A DNA stretch of 64,000 nucleotides from Heligmosomoides polygyrus polygyrus (Eukaryota > Nematoda > Chromadorea > Rhabditida > Heligmosomidae), in contig OX377204.1 of assembly GCA_947396885.1 (NCBI GenBank), positions 2,294,001 through 2,358,000 of the forward strand. Direction: 5' to 3'. Positions within the stretch are counted from its first letter, which is position 1; every line of letters starts with the position of its first letter. Position numbers and translations under genes: made by a program. Below are positions 20,529 to 31,228 of the stretch, piece by piece. A model generated the notes under the pieces. That model had not been told where the DNA came from. It saw nothing but the letters and a program-made list of their open reading frames with translations, and searched no databases.

Positions 20529-20880
20529 TTTATTAACAATAGATGAATTAGTGAATTTAAAAAAACATTCAACAAAAAACAACTTTAGGCAGTGGCGGTC
20601 TTCGTCTTAGGTGTAGTTCCCTCACAGAATCCGTTCCTGAAGCGTCTCTGCACGTTCCTGAGATGGCGCATGCGGCCAGTTCCAGTACTTCTTCTGCGGA
20701 TGGACTTAGCTCCCCAGTTGTAGGTGCGTTTCTTGGCGTCAGGATAGCCACATGACGCACATCTCTTCTTCTGAATATGGAAGCTCGACTTTCCGCAACG
20801 TTTGCACAACGTATGCGACTTTACCTGCTTTTTACCGAAGGCCTGTGTACCTTTAGTCATCTCAAACTTGGGTAATTAAA
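20529..20880 (-). pseudogene. rpl-37: SL1-headed retrocopy of ribosomal protein L37
   Basis: One uninterrupted 91-codon frame (20860 down to 20588, TAA at 20587-20585) encodes eL37 of the 60S subunit. It starts [11 protein letters not shown], has zinc-ribbon cysteines C19, C22, C34 and C37, and contains [11 protein letters not shown] and [11 protein letters not shown]. The length matches the nematode protein. Directly before the ATG, with no gap, the genome reads TTTAATTACCCAAGTTTGAG, the last 20 of 22 SL1 bases. SL1 is normally added only to RNA, so this copy came from processed mRNA. AATAAA lies on its strand at 20534-20529; no poly(A) tract remains. One oddity is Cys where Arg is usual (NGFCEGTTP), perhaps a CpG change. 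Whether it is expressed is unknown; the open frame is intact. Confidence 0.93.
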
Positions 20881-20949
20881 TTGTGTTGATTGAATGAAGG
20901 CAATGTCGGTAAATCACTGCGATGCAGTACGTATCCCAAATATTATGAA

Positions 20950-21235
20950 GGATAGGCGATAAAGGACGGCGTTACTCAATCCCTTAGGGATGCGCCACGC
21001 ATTCTACTTCTATGGGATGTTGTGGAGGCGAGTGGAATGCGTATTTGGCCATACAATGACTTGCGGTGGCCAGGCGATGAACAGCCAGTGCTTTATCCTT
21101 CCCAGACAAGTCTGGTACCATACCCCGGAGGGGTGGAACGCGTCGTTGGCCTGGGCGGGAAATCCGAACCAGGAACCCGGTATCGGGGGCACGCGACAGT
21201 CGGCGTCTCCTCCAACTGCGCTCCAAGCCCCTCCC
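20950..21235 (-). mobile_element. SINE1 copy
   Basis: Full length with short deletions: one shortens the AACAAGTCAGCGC region and another removes the middle AATTCACCGA segment. Confidence 0.85.
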
Positions 21236-21335
21236 CCTTGTAGAAATATATTATAAAATTTTCCAAATGGACTGAAATAGCAAGGTACGCCTACCCACCT
21301 CCCATACAATCATCTGCCGTTGCTTAGATCTTCCA

Positions 21336-21488
21336 GGGGCCAGATTCGTCAACCGCTTACCGGCCGGTAACGGTATACCGGCCTCCGTGTCTGTATCTCT
21401 GTATATCTGCATCTCTCTGTATTACATGCTACGCAGGCCGGTATGGTGACAAAATGATACCAGCGGTATCGTTGACGAATCCGACCCC
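21336..21488. repeat. MITE family R1, copy 1
   Basis: Ends GGGGCCAGATTCGTCAACCG and GTTGACGAATCCGACCCC are inverted. CAG flanks both ends. The interior is TCTGTATCTCTG-rich and non-coding. Confidence 0.7.
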
Positions 21489-21690
21489 AGCTGCTGCGGG
21501 AAACAGCAACATGTTCACTTGTCCCTGTCCCATGTCAGAGTAGCGCAGTCGGTTCTTCTTGCTCGAGTAACCCACAGTAAGCGTTTAGACTTCGGATAAA
21601 CTGTTCGACATCAAACCTACCCATGTCTCCACCATTTTGTTCTGAGGGTGATACGGGCTAACCATAAGATGTCTTCTTGGCTTAATACGT

Positions 21691-21836
21691 TTAGGCCTAT
21701 GTTATACTTCGGCGACCCTGTTGTCGGCGACGTCGGCGACAATGTGGAACGTGTGCTACGCAGTACGTGGCAGCCCGCGCAACACTGTCGCCGACGTCGC
21801 CGACAACAGCGTCGCCGAAGTATAACATAGGCCTTA
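21691..21836. repeat. MITE family R2, copy 1
   Basis: TTAGGCCTATGTTATACTTC on the left and GAAGTATAACATAGGCC on the right enclose long inverted GTCGGCGACGTCGGCGACA arms. TTA flanks suggest a 3-bp duplication. Confidence 0.7.
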
Positions 21837-21889
21837 GACACAAGTTATGTACAATTTGGGAATTTCACATGGTTCGGATCTGCAGCCCA

Positions 21890-22028
21890 GGGGCCAGATT
21901 CATCAACGATACCGTCGGTATCATTTTACGACAGATTAACCAGTACGTGATACAAAGAGAAGAAGAGATACAGATACGACAATAGACATACCGTTATCAG
22001 CCGGTAAACGGTTGATGAATCTGGCTCC
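21890..22028. repeat. MITE family R1, copy 2
   Basis: GGGCCAGATTCATCAACGAT and CGGTTGATGAATCTGGCTC ends, with CAG on both sides. The interior is inverted relative to copy 1. Confidence 0.7.
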
Positions 22029-22033
22029 AGGTT

Positions 22034-22440
22034 GACTAAGCCTTCCTTCCTCCGTGCCCTGTGAGTTAGCTCCAAACTCTCTGGAAAGGATAGAGCACTA
22101 ATTTTTTCATCGGCTTTATAGGCTAATCATTTGTTCACCTGTCGTCCCGTTGATCATCGATTTGCTCGAGCGGGCGCCAGCAGCGTCTCCACTCGTCCCT
22201 GTCGCGTGCCAGAGTGCTCCAATGGTTCCTCCTCGCTCGAGGGGCATGAAGAGCATCATATCGTTCGTTCAGGGCTTTCATGAAGAAGTCCAACCAAAGC
22301 GCTGATGGGCGTCCTGGTGTTCTCTTGACAGGTTATAGGCTAAATACGCATTCAAAATGCGATCACTATATCCCGTAGAAGTACAATGCGTGGCGCATTC
22401 CAAAGTGATGGATTGATGACGTCCTTTGCCATTGTCCTTA
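22034..22440 (+). mobile_element. diverged SINE1 split by an RTE piece
   Basis: SINE1 pieces 22034-22126 and 22333-22440 are interrupted after TTATAGGCTAA, which is duplicated at 22116-22126 and 22333-22343. Confidence 0.75.
22127..22332 (-). mobile_element. RTE-type non-LTR fragment with 11-bp TSD
   Basis: The minus strand encodes the C-terminal tail of an RTE-like reverse transcriptase, degraded. It is 5'-truncated and inserted in a SINE1, bounded by TTATAGGCTAA. The 3' terminus ACGACAGGTGAACAAATGA parallels ACGACAGGTGATACAGGTGA in other copies. Confidence 0.75.
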
Positions 22441-23130
22441 CTCTCCCTACACTTACTAGCGCTATAAAGGTAGCAGGGTAAAAGCTGAGCTTTTGCTCAG
22501 GTTCGATTCTTCTATAAGGCCTCTGATTTGATCAGAAGACGAGGTCCGGAAGGGAATAATGTTTGAGAAAAGCCAGTTGTGAGTCCATTCTCCGGAAAGT
22601 ACAGTTCAGCTACGCTCCCAAGTGCGAAAGAGATTGAAAGATCGCTCCTCTCTGACGCAGACTGTCTTCTATATATTCACCGTCAGTTTTTCGCGCAGTC
22701 TACTTGAGCAATGTTGTCTCTTCAGACCCATATGAAACCAAAAGTCTCACTTCCAAACGCGGTTGAAAGCGTCAAAGTTCATGGAGAACTCGTGACCCTG
22801 ACAAGGTCACAGCGCTTCCGCTAAGGAATTCCAAGGCACCACAGCAGGCGCGCCATCAACCACAGTAGATTGTTTTTAGAGTAACGCATCAATTTTCTCC
22901 TTTTTTTACTTTTTTCACCTTTTCCATCATTTTTTGTATTTTTTAAACTATGCAGGGAAACTCTGGGAATGCACGTGAAAAATAATGCAGTTTATTATAA
23001 AGTTAAACCTTGATTTCAATAATGAATATGAAAGAACACTTCTGTTGCCCAAAATTCGTAAAAATTTCCGAAGAAGGCTAAGAGCTGCATGGGAAAGCTG
23101 CTGCGTAAAGACTGGGTTTGAAATATGTAG
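22441..23130. other. unassigned sequence
   Basis: No repeat family or exon recognised. Confidence 0.3.
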
Positions 23131-23136
23131 TATCAT

Positions 23137-23405
23137 TGGGCGCATGGTGGCGTAGTCGGAGGAGGCGCGGTCGCAGGCATCCCAAAGCAAGGCAATAGTT
23201 CGGATCCTAGGTCAACCAAGCAGCCCATCCATCCCTCAGGGATAGGTAGATGAATTGGTACCATAATTGTCTGAGAAGGGAGAAACACTGACTTCATCAG
23301 CCATCGTCAGACATTGTTTAGGCCAAATGCGAATTCAGATTGCCTTCACGACATCCTGTATAACTAGAATGCGTGGCGCATCCCGAACGGGATTGATTAT
23401 CCGAC
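23137..23405 (+). mobile_element. SINE1 copy
   Basis: Diverged, A box GGCGTAGTCGG, B box AGTTCGGATCC; the tail is lost. Confidence 0.75.
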
Positions 23406-24380
23406 CACTGTACTAAACCTTGAAGATGCTTAGGCACCCGTATAACGTCAGAGCCGAAAAAGAACTTCTCACCGTCATGATCGGACTCCACTGGCCCTTC
23501 GAAGGGCTCCGATCATTCATCATAAGTTCATCACTCTTTCTTTTTTTCTACACTTTACCTATTCTCAACGCGCGCGCATCCGCTGAAGTGCTTCTGACCT
23601 TCGTTGCCGGCCACAGTGCGCATCTCTCCCAGCCACATTCCATCAGATCAAAAAGCGCATTTTTTCCAATTTTTTTTCGCCATCCCATGTCGCTATCATA
23701 TCCTTCCGCGGATGTCCGGCGCCATTCCGACGACTTTTTTACGCTTTGTGTGTTTTTCTTAGGCAGTTCGATATTCGTAGTGGCTGTCGTTTTTTTGTGC
23801 GAGCGGCTGAAGTGTTGATTTAGTGTTCAGTTTCTTTCGGCCGCTAAGAACACGGGGTTTCTCTAATTCGTTCCTTTTTTTCGAGCAACAAAAACTTCAA
23901 AAACGGGTCTTTAGGACTCCAACCCCTTCCGCGACATTCCAAATTCCTCTTTTTTTAAGGAATTGAACTCGTTGAATTGCGATGTTTCACTATCCTCTTC
24001 CTTTTAACCTTTGTAAAAAGATCAACGACATTCTGAGGATTACTGTAAGATTATACAGTTAAATCTCTTCTCAAACAACTTCTATCGCTAAGAAAAATAG
24101 GTTCAGAAGAGCGATCAGATAGCGAATGAATAGGGTGATGAATTCTGCCTACCTCCGTTTATTGGAGAGTCTGTTGGAATAGCTAGCTGTCGTGTCGCTC
24201 CAATTAGGACGGTGAGCCTTCTTGGGAAGATCTAGTTACCGTTTCATTAACGCTTTTGTATCGATCACCGTTAAAATAACCGCTTCATTGCGCTGATAGC
24301 AAGAGTTTGCTCCATCTGTTGGAGTTGCCAGGAAATTCACACCTAAACTTAAATATATCCTAACCACCGAACAATATAGG
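23406..24380. other. unassigned sequence
   Basis: A 132-codon frame at 23420-23818 is rich in Phe and Ser with one hydrophobic stretch. It has no recognised domain and no splice support. I do not call a gene. Confidence 0.3.
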
Positions 24381-24382
24381 GT

Positions 24383-24630
24383 AATGGATAAAACTTTCGG
24401 GATACGCCAGGCATTCTACTTGTGAAGACGTATTTGGCCACACAGCTTCTTGCGATGGCCAGATGATGGACAAGTCAGCGCTTTATCCTTCCCTGACAAG
24501 TCTGGTAGTTCTCCACCGACCCCGGAGGGATGGAAGGCTTGATTGGTCTGGGCAGGAAATCCGAACCAGGAACCTGGCATCGGGTGCAAGCGACAGTCGG
24601 CGCCTCCTCCGACTTCGCTACACACGCCCC
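24383..24630 (-). mobile_element. SINE1 copy
   Basis: Internal deletion of about 30 nt in the 3' half (the GGGATGTCGTGGAGGCG region); the rest is close to consensus. Confidence 0.8.
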
Positions 24631-24904
24631 ACCGCACAATATCGTAGCTTAACTGACCTGAATCAGGGTTAATCAATTTTATGTTGGCACAGCATAGTTT
24701 GTGACGCGCCACGCCGTGTTATGTGATGGCGTGCAGTTGTTCCAACCTTCAGAAGGCTGTGGTCACCTCAACGTCACTGTTTTGCCCTTCCTCGCACTTA
24801 CGCCCACCCCTGCCCGTAAAGTACCTGATGGAAGGCTTCGCTATCCTGAATATGGAGTTAAACTCACAAGTTGTAATATTCAACATCTCATGTATCATCT
24901 GCAT

Positions 24905-25310
24905 CACCACCTTGGTCCCGTTGATCACTGACTTGCTCGTGCGGGCGCCAGCAGTGTTTCCGTTCGACCCTCTTACGGCCAGAGTGCTCCAATGAATCCT
25001 CCTCGCTCGAGGGGCACGAACAACGTCCTATAGTTCCTTCAGGGCTTTCAAGAACAAGTCCGACCAACCCGCTTGTGGACTTCCTGGCGTTCTCTTTACA
25101 TTCCGCGGAATCCAGTCGGTGACAGCCTTTATCAAGTGTGTATCTGCGAAACGCATTACATGGCTGACCAACCTAATTTTCGACAACTTGGCCCACGCGA
25201 CAGCGTTTCTGATCTTCGAACGTCGGCGAAGCCCGGAACTCCGGAGGCCTTCTCTCACTTGTGTGAGTCGTGTCACTCCGAGCATCGTCCTCTCGATTCC
25301 GCGTGTTCAT
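24905..25310 (-). mobile_element. RTE-type reverse transcriptase C-terminus
   Basis: An uninterrupted minus frame from 25285 reads MLGVTRLTQVREGLRSSGLR, then RRSKIRNAVAWAKLSK, HVMRFADTHLIKAV and TDWIPRNVKRTPGSPQAGW. This is the conserved tail following the RT domain of RTE-like elements. It is heavily 5'-truncated. Confidence 0.85.
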
Positions 25311-25480
25311 CCTGCTTTCGAATGGCCCTGGTCTCTGAAGCGTATGTTAGGGCAGGAACACGCGGCCCTACATCCTATCAAAATAGCCACACAAAAGCTC
25401 ACCATGAGTTGGGTGCCTTTCCTTGTGAGACACTTCTAACAGCGAATCATAGAGCATGGACAGATGGAAAGAATTAGGAC

Positions 25481-25620
25481 TAAGGCCCCGTTTATACTTC
25501 TGACGCCGAGCGACGCGACGGCATGTATAGTGGCCATATTGATTGATCGCATCGCTCGATCAATGTGGCCACAATACGTGGCGTCGCGTCGCGCGGCGAT
25601 GAAGTATAAACGGGGCCTAA
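25481..25620. repeat. MITE family R2, copy 2
   Basis: GGCCCCGTTTATACTTC and GAAGTATAAACGGGGCC are perfect 17-bp ends, flanked on each side by TAA. The interior is nearly palindromic and CpG-rich (GACGCGACG). Confidence 0.85.
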
Positions 25621-25704
25621 CAGACCCTGAAACTGAATCGTAGTGCACGCCATTCCCGGCTCCTTCTCTCGGCTGACCTAGTTCGTATAATATCACGTAA
25701 GGAC

Positions 25705-25770
25705 AAGCATAAAGGGTAAAGAACAACTCAAGTCAATGGAATTTTGAATTCGCCGCGCATTCTCCTTCTG
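25705..25770 (-). repeat. SINE1 3' fragment
   Basis: Tail and GCCGCGCATTCTCCTTCT only; diverged. Confidence 0.5.
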
Positions 25771-25904
25771 AATTATGTAGTGACTTTCTTATGCCCTTTT
25801 TCTGAAAAATTCCCGTTTCACTGTTGCTATAAGAAGATGACTGAAGTAGCTCTGCTATTGGAAGAGCACAGTAAAGGCACAGTGGCACTGACCGCTAAGT
25901 CATT

Positions 25905-25995
25905 GATCGTCGAGTAGAACGAGCGGTTTCCAGCGGTGCGATCGTTCGTTCTCGTCGCGTGCCAGAGTGCTCCAATAGATATGATATCTCCCTAG
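25905..25995 (-). repeat. RTE fragment
   Basis: TCGTCGCGTGCCAGAGTGCT then CCAATAGAT matches the RTE tail segment ([13 protein letters not shown] region on the minus strand). Confidence 0.55.
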
Positions 25996-26520
25996 AGACA
26001 CAAGGAGCAAGTCGTTGTGCTTTACGTTCCGTTTTTTTTTGGTACAATTGCTAAGAACACGCATACCCCGTAGTTCCATGTAAACAGCATTTACACTATC
26101 GATTAAATAAATATCGCGACGAGCTTTTCGAGTACATGGCGCCATCCGGTCTTTTAGTGCACTTTATGGTTGATGCTTTGGTGCGCTTTAAAACAAAATA
26201 CAAATTGTTATTTTTCTCCAAAAGTAAAAATTTTATAAAGATATTACACTCATTCGGGCAGCTAAAGTAAAAAAAAACATCAAAAAAAGTTAATAATTTT
26301 CCTTGAACAAAAATTTTTTCTAACCATTTTTTTGAGTCTGTAGTTCAACCTGTATATGGTTGTTGAAATTCGGAAGTTCTCTTTGATTTAAAAAGCCTTA
26401 GGCGAGCTTAGAAGAGTGTCCAATTTGACGTGAAAAGTGTCCTATTTAACGTGAAAGGTGTCCAGTTTGATTTTAAAAGTGTCGAGTTTGACATGAAAAT
26501 GGTATACATGGCTACATGCT
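25976..26520. mobile_element. foldback element, partial
   Basis: It contains inverted left-arm sequence (CGCGACGAGCTTTTCGAGTA) and the right terminus with CTTAGAAGAGTGTCCAATTT, then GTGTCC-type repeats three more times, ending GAAAATGGTATA. Confidence 0.55.
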
Positions 26521-26564
26521 GTACAAAAAATAACATAAAAAATTGAAAAAAATCATCACCTGTA

Positions 26565-26860
26565 TCACCTGTCGTCCCGATAATCATCGACTTGCTCGAG
26601 TGGGTGCCAGCAGCGTCTCCATTCGTCCCTGTCGCGTGCCAGAGTGCTCCAATGGATCCTCCTCGCTCGAGGGACACGAAGAGCGTCATATCGGTCGTTC
26701 AGGGCTTTCACGAAGAAGTCCGACCAACGCGTTGGCGGGCGTACTGGTTTCTCTTGACATCGTGCGGAATCCAATCGGTGACGGCTCTCGTCCAACGGGT
26801 ATCTGCGAAACGCAATACATGGCCGGCCCACCTAATTTTCGACAGCTTGTCAAAAATGAA
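26565..26860 (-). mobile_element. RTE-type reverse transcriptase C-terminus
   Basis: Minus-strand pieces include [15 protein letters not shown] sequence, [20 protein letters not shown] and [20 protein letters not shown], ending in the short tail GACAGGTGATACAGGTGATG. It has small frameshifts and is 5'-truncated. Confidence 0.85.
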
Positions 26861-27110
26861 CCACTCTGAAGCATGTTACTACAAAGCGGCACAATCTCGT
26901 CCAAAACGGCGCAAAAAACGTGGTTTTGCGCCGAATGGACAAAAGATAGGGCTGATACCGTATGCCTTATGTACTGGAAGTAAACAAATAAACAAATAAA
27001 TAGACTACTCAGGGCTTTGACTAGTTGGGGGAGGTAGACAGCTGCGTTCCTCGTGCCGAGCAGATCTTCGCCGTTCTCATTTGCCATTTACACCGAATAC
27101 GGTACGAGGC

Positions 27111-27112
<2 letters not shown>

Positions 27113-27145
<33 letters not shown>

Positions 27146-27178
27146 CCAGTGCTGAGTGAGTGTCTGTGTGTGTGACCT
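27113..27178. repeat. TG dinucleotide run
   Basis: About 15 TG units plus a second short run. Confidence 0.8.
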
Positions 27179-27179
27179 T

Positions 27180-27860
27180 TTTAATGGAATTACTTCGTTA
27201 TCAATGAACAGTTAGCAGCAGCGTGAGTGTCGGTCGTGTCTGTGCGTATGGTACGTAATCGTACTCTCGTCGTTTTCGAAGGACACCACCATCTCGGCCG
27301 ACGACGACGACGGCGCTACGACGAGTCTGCCACCACCACCACCACACACTCCCCACCAGCTCACCAGCAGACACTTCATTGCGCCCCACACCGAAAAAAT
27401 CGCCGCCGCACAGCGTTGCAGAAGCGGCTCTATTCGTCGCCGCTGACCACTACTATTCCGCGCCGGTTCTATGCACTGTTCTAGGACGTCGGTCGATCTG
27501 CTGCACCGTCGGCATCAGCAGCCATAAATTCTCGCGTCATCACACACACACACCCCACGGCCGACGACGGTTATTACGGTACCCGACGTCGGGGCGAAGA
27601 CCGACCCACCGACCGACGGACGGACAGCGGCTGAGGACCGTCCGTTTTCGATTAATTGGGGCAGGTGTGGGCGCGCGGGGCAAGGAGTAGCCAGCCAGCC
27701 AGGCAGTCAGGCAGCCGGCCGGTCAGCGGCCACCCACGCGGCTCTCGTTCACCTCAAATTTCCATCGCGCTCCATCATCCAAAACAAATATACCGTAGGC
27801 GGAGGCAGTCGCTCGGCGGCGTCGATCCCTGTGATACGGCTCCTCTGCGTCATGTCTTGT
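27180..27860. other. GC-rich island
   Basis: CGACGACGACGG, CCACCACCACC and GACCGACGGACGG runs. Frames are open on both strands. Promoter or 5' UTR function is possible but unshown. Confidence 0.35.
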
Positions 27861-27878
27861 AAAACCGTCCGAAACCTC

Positions 27879-27918
27879 TTCTTCTTCTTCTTCTTCTTCT
27901 TCTTCGTCTTCTTCTTCT
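27879..27918. repeat. TTC trinucleotide run
   Basis: About 13 CTT/TTC units with one GTC interruption. Confidence 0.85.
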
Positions 27919-28117
27919 TAATCACATGTCTAAAGCTGTATATCAAAGCGGCGATGTGAGGCGAAACTTTCTGTTATCGGAGCTGATGTTGAGTTTGAAA
28001 GATTGACGAGTAATCAGTTGCAAAATTCCTACATTTAAAGGCATTTTAACACATTCACGACAATCGCGTTTTGCGGCAGAAAGACATGATATGATATAAT
28101 GATATGATGGGCGGGCT

Positions 28118-28895
28118 CTAGGAGCCACCGGTGGCTCATAATGTCCCTCGCGGACGCCTTTTTTGTTTCTGTTTCTTTGTGTTTATCCGTTTGTTATGGT
28201 GTTCGTTTATGATGGAGTTTGTGCTGGAAAGGTTCCTACCTTTTTGGTTGTAGACCGGATTTCGGCACTAGTGCACTTTCAAGACTCCAGAGGTCTAAGA
28301 AATGTCGAAAAAAATTCTGCCCAAACTTCGCCCAAGGGGGTTATTTGGGATGCTAATCACGAATCTGACATTCATTTTTCGTATTGCGCTATAGTACGGT
28401 AACTAAAGGAAGGAACGCTCTAGAAAATTTGGGCGAAACCGATGACCTTGCCTGACAGCCTTAGTCACCCGTACCTACCGTACTCAGCGTAATATGAAAG
28501 ATAGATGTCAGATTCGTAATAGCTCCCCGGGCGAGATTTGGGCGAAGTCGATGACTGTGACCCTAGTCACCCATACCTACCGTAACCTACCGCACTCCAG
28601 CGTGGTACAAAAAATGGATTCAAGATCAGCACCCCAAAAAACCTTCTTGGGTAAAGTTTGGACAAAAAATGCGAAATAATTTGATTTGGTTGTAGACTTG
28701 GTCTCCCACCTGGTAAATTTTTTAAAATTTCATATATCTAGTAAAAGCAACGGCGATTTTCTTGATTATTCATATTGGACATTCTTCTGCCACAGGTGAT
28801 TAGGAAGCAGAAAAAACAGCTATAAAAAACCGACGGGAACAGTTCAGATATATAGCGCGAACGATGATGAGCCACCGGTGGCTCATATTGTCGTC
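28118..28895. repeat. element bounded by a GAGCCACCGGTGGCTC palindrome
   Basis: The 16-bp palindrome at 28122-28137 recurs as a 20-bp palindrome at 28867-28886. Between them the sequence (GGCACTAGT, ATCACGAATCTGAC, CCTACCGTAACCTACCG) matches the arms of 43732-44322. No protein is encoded. Confidence 0.55.
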
Positions 28896-29023
28896 AATGT
28901 ATTAAATACGTATCCGACATGCTGATTCGCTTCCTCTTATTCATGCTGTGTTATGTCCTTATCCTATTGTCCTATTATGCGGTTTTCGGCTCCAGCAGCT
29001 TTTCTATGATCTTTACCACATAG

Positions 29024-29320
29024 GCATTGGAGCGCAGTCGGAGGAGGCGCCGGCTGTCGTCAGCACCCGATACCAAGTTCCTGGTTCGGATTTCGCGCCC
29101 AGGCCAACCAAGCCTTCCATCCCTCCGGGGTCGGTGAATTGGTACCAGACTTATCTGGGAAGGATAGAGCGCTGACTTGTCGATCGGCTGGCCACCGCAA
29201 GTCATTGTATGGCCAAATACGCGCTCAACTCGCGTCCACGACATCCCGTAGAAGTAGAATGCGTGGCGCACCCCAAAGGGATTGAATAGCGCCGTCTTTT
29301 GACCTTATCCTTATCCTTAT
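29024..29320 (+). mobile_element. SINE1 copy
   Basis: Close to consensus; the first few bases differ (CATTGGAGCGCAGTCGG). Tail TTATCC x3. Confidence 0.88.
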
Positions 29321-29479
29321 TGCCACTCTCCTCCAGACGAACATTGTTCATTATAATATCTCCCCGGTGGCTCATCAGTGAAGTAAAGAGAGCTATGGTT
29401 TTAACATTGTTTATTATTTAATGCCGACATAATATATAGGTAATATAGTATAAAATGTCATGTCAAAAATAGGTTTGTT

Positions 29480-29605
29480 GAAGTTGATTTAGCCACGCGA
29501 GATTGGTAAATCCTTTCATTGGCCGGCGTTTCGGCAAGATCGCCGTCTTCAAAGGCCTTAGATGGACTCACAGACGTGGATGTTGAGAAGATCACCAGCT
29601 ACGCA
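29480..29605 (-). mobile_element. Penelope-like 3' end
   Basis: The minus strand reads CCTTTGAAGACGGCGATC, TTGCCGAAACGCCGGCC, AATGAAAGGATTTACCAATC and TCGCGTGG, matching the 13852-13920 block. The acceptor position is not conserved. Confidence 0.6.
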
Positions 29606-29639
29606 GTCGGTTTTTTAGGTTGCGCCTTTCTATTTTGTT

Positions 29640-30080
29640 TGATTTTCAGATACTATTTAAACAAAGGATTTTACCCGATCTCTTATATATAATAATTAAT
29701 TTTTTATTATTTTTTAAAATTTGAGTTTTTACATTTTTGTAAATTTCAAGCACATTTATAAATAATTACAGAGTACCAAACCATTATTAATTAATTGTCA
29801 ATTATTAACTATCAATCATTAGTAGTTATTAATTATTAGTCAATTATTTATTATTTCTTATAAATATATGGCAACTATATGATAATTAGTTATATGATAA
29901 TTGTAAATATATGACAACTATATGATAATTATGATAATTTATTTATTTATTGATAATTAAATAAATGATCATAAAAATATCGTTATCTTATGCGCGTTGT
30001 TTTGCTTCTTTCTAATGTGTTCCTTTTTGCATTGCCTGTATGGAATTCTTCTGCGCCAAGAATAGATAAATAAATAAATA
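29640..30080. other. AT-rich sequence with TAAA and ATAATTA runs
   Basis: Very AT-rich, with partial repeats of TATATGATAATTA and a TAAA run at 30062-30080. No gene. Confidence 0.6.
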
Positions 30081-30244
30081 AACTTATAATCCAACTGCTT
30101 GCAGCAACCGGTTTCCATTGCCGTCCTATATAATGTATCATGAAATAATACAAAATTAATGTTCGTCCAGGGTAGGGCAAAAATTAATCCAAAAAATCAG
30201 CAAAAAAGCAAAAAAATCCGAAATTATCAGGTTAGAGAAAGTCT

Positions 30245-30345
30245 AAGCTAAGCTGCTACATAGATGTCTTGTTGCGATCGGCACTCTAGTCCCAGGCGGG
30301 ACTCGAACTCGCACCCCATGTAACAGCTTACAACTGCCAGCTTAT
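30245..30345 (-). mobile_element. SINE2 copy, 5' part diverged
   Basis: The minus strand has GGTGCGAGTTCGAGTCCCGC (B box region), then CTAGAGTGCCGATCGCAACA and AGACATCTATGTAG, the SINE2 3' signature. The A-box half is barely recognisable. Confidence 0.6.
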
Positions 30346-30486
30346 CCCTAAAGGAGCTGACTTGAAGTCCCAAATAGTTACACTGGGAAGCTGTTCATTC
30401 GTACTCCTGGGTTTACATACAGCAGCATTCCTCGCGGGATAGCCAGGGACAAAGTATTTAATTAAATTTAATTAAATTTAAAATAA

Positions 30487-30546
30487 AGTTTGCAGCGTAT
30501 TTATTTATTTATTTGTTTATTTATTTATTTATTTATTTATTTATTC
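30487..30546. repeat. TTTA run
   Basis: About 14 TTTA units with two variants. Confidence 0.85.
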
Positions 30547-30965
30547 ATGATGTGAGCCAAGGTCACACGTGAAAATACAATGTCAAATTAATAAAATACC
30601 AACGAACTCAATCAGGAAACAAATACGATTGAAGGCACATTGTACATACACGTAAAAATAGTTTCATGAAACCATGCAGAGACCTAAGGGTTCCTGAATT
30701 GCCACAAAATCATGGTTGATCTGCCTCAATTTTTTTACGAAGGAAAAGCTTGCTCGGGCTCACAATTTGTTTATAACTGCACCTCAGGTGCATTCATAAA
30801 ACAGGCCAAGAACAAACACAACAGTTTTGAACAGTTTCATTCCAGGAGTCAACAAAATAGAGCATAATGTTATTATGCCCTGCAATTTAGCTTTTTCTGT
30901 TTTTTATTTTATTTTTGTCACCGATTTTGCCACTGAAATATAAAGCTTAGAAAAGAATGACCTCA

Positions 30966-31228
30966 ATAAGGATAAAGGTCAGCGTTATTCAATCCCCTCT
31001 GGGGTGCGCCACGCATTCTACTTCTACGGGATGTCGTGGAGGCGACATGAATGCGTATTTGGCCATACAATGACTTGCGGTGGCCAGGAGATGAACAAGT
31101 CAGCGCTCTATCCTTCCCAGATAAGTCTGGTACCAATTCACCGACCCCGGAGGGATGAAATCCAGACCAGGAACCTGGTATCGGGCAGAGGTGACAGCCG
31201 GCGCCTCCTCCGGCTCCACGCGCCCAAT
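30966..31228 (-). mobile_element. SINE1 copy with TSD
   Basis: AATGACCTCA flanks both ends. About 30 nt around GGAAGGCTTGGTTGGCC are deleted. Confidence 0.88.

Noticed and set aside
19909..20610. 233-codon open frame
   Set aside because: Runs through a TG dinucleotide run and CGA/ACC repeats, gives Cys/Val and Thr/Asp runs, has no domain, and overlaps the antisense 3' end of the L37 copy.
20585..20860. Ordinary rpl-37 gene
   Set aside because: SL1 in the genome directly before the ATG and lack of introns fit a retrocopy; a normal locus would show a splice acceptor there.
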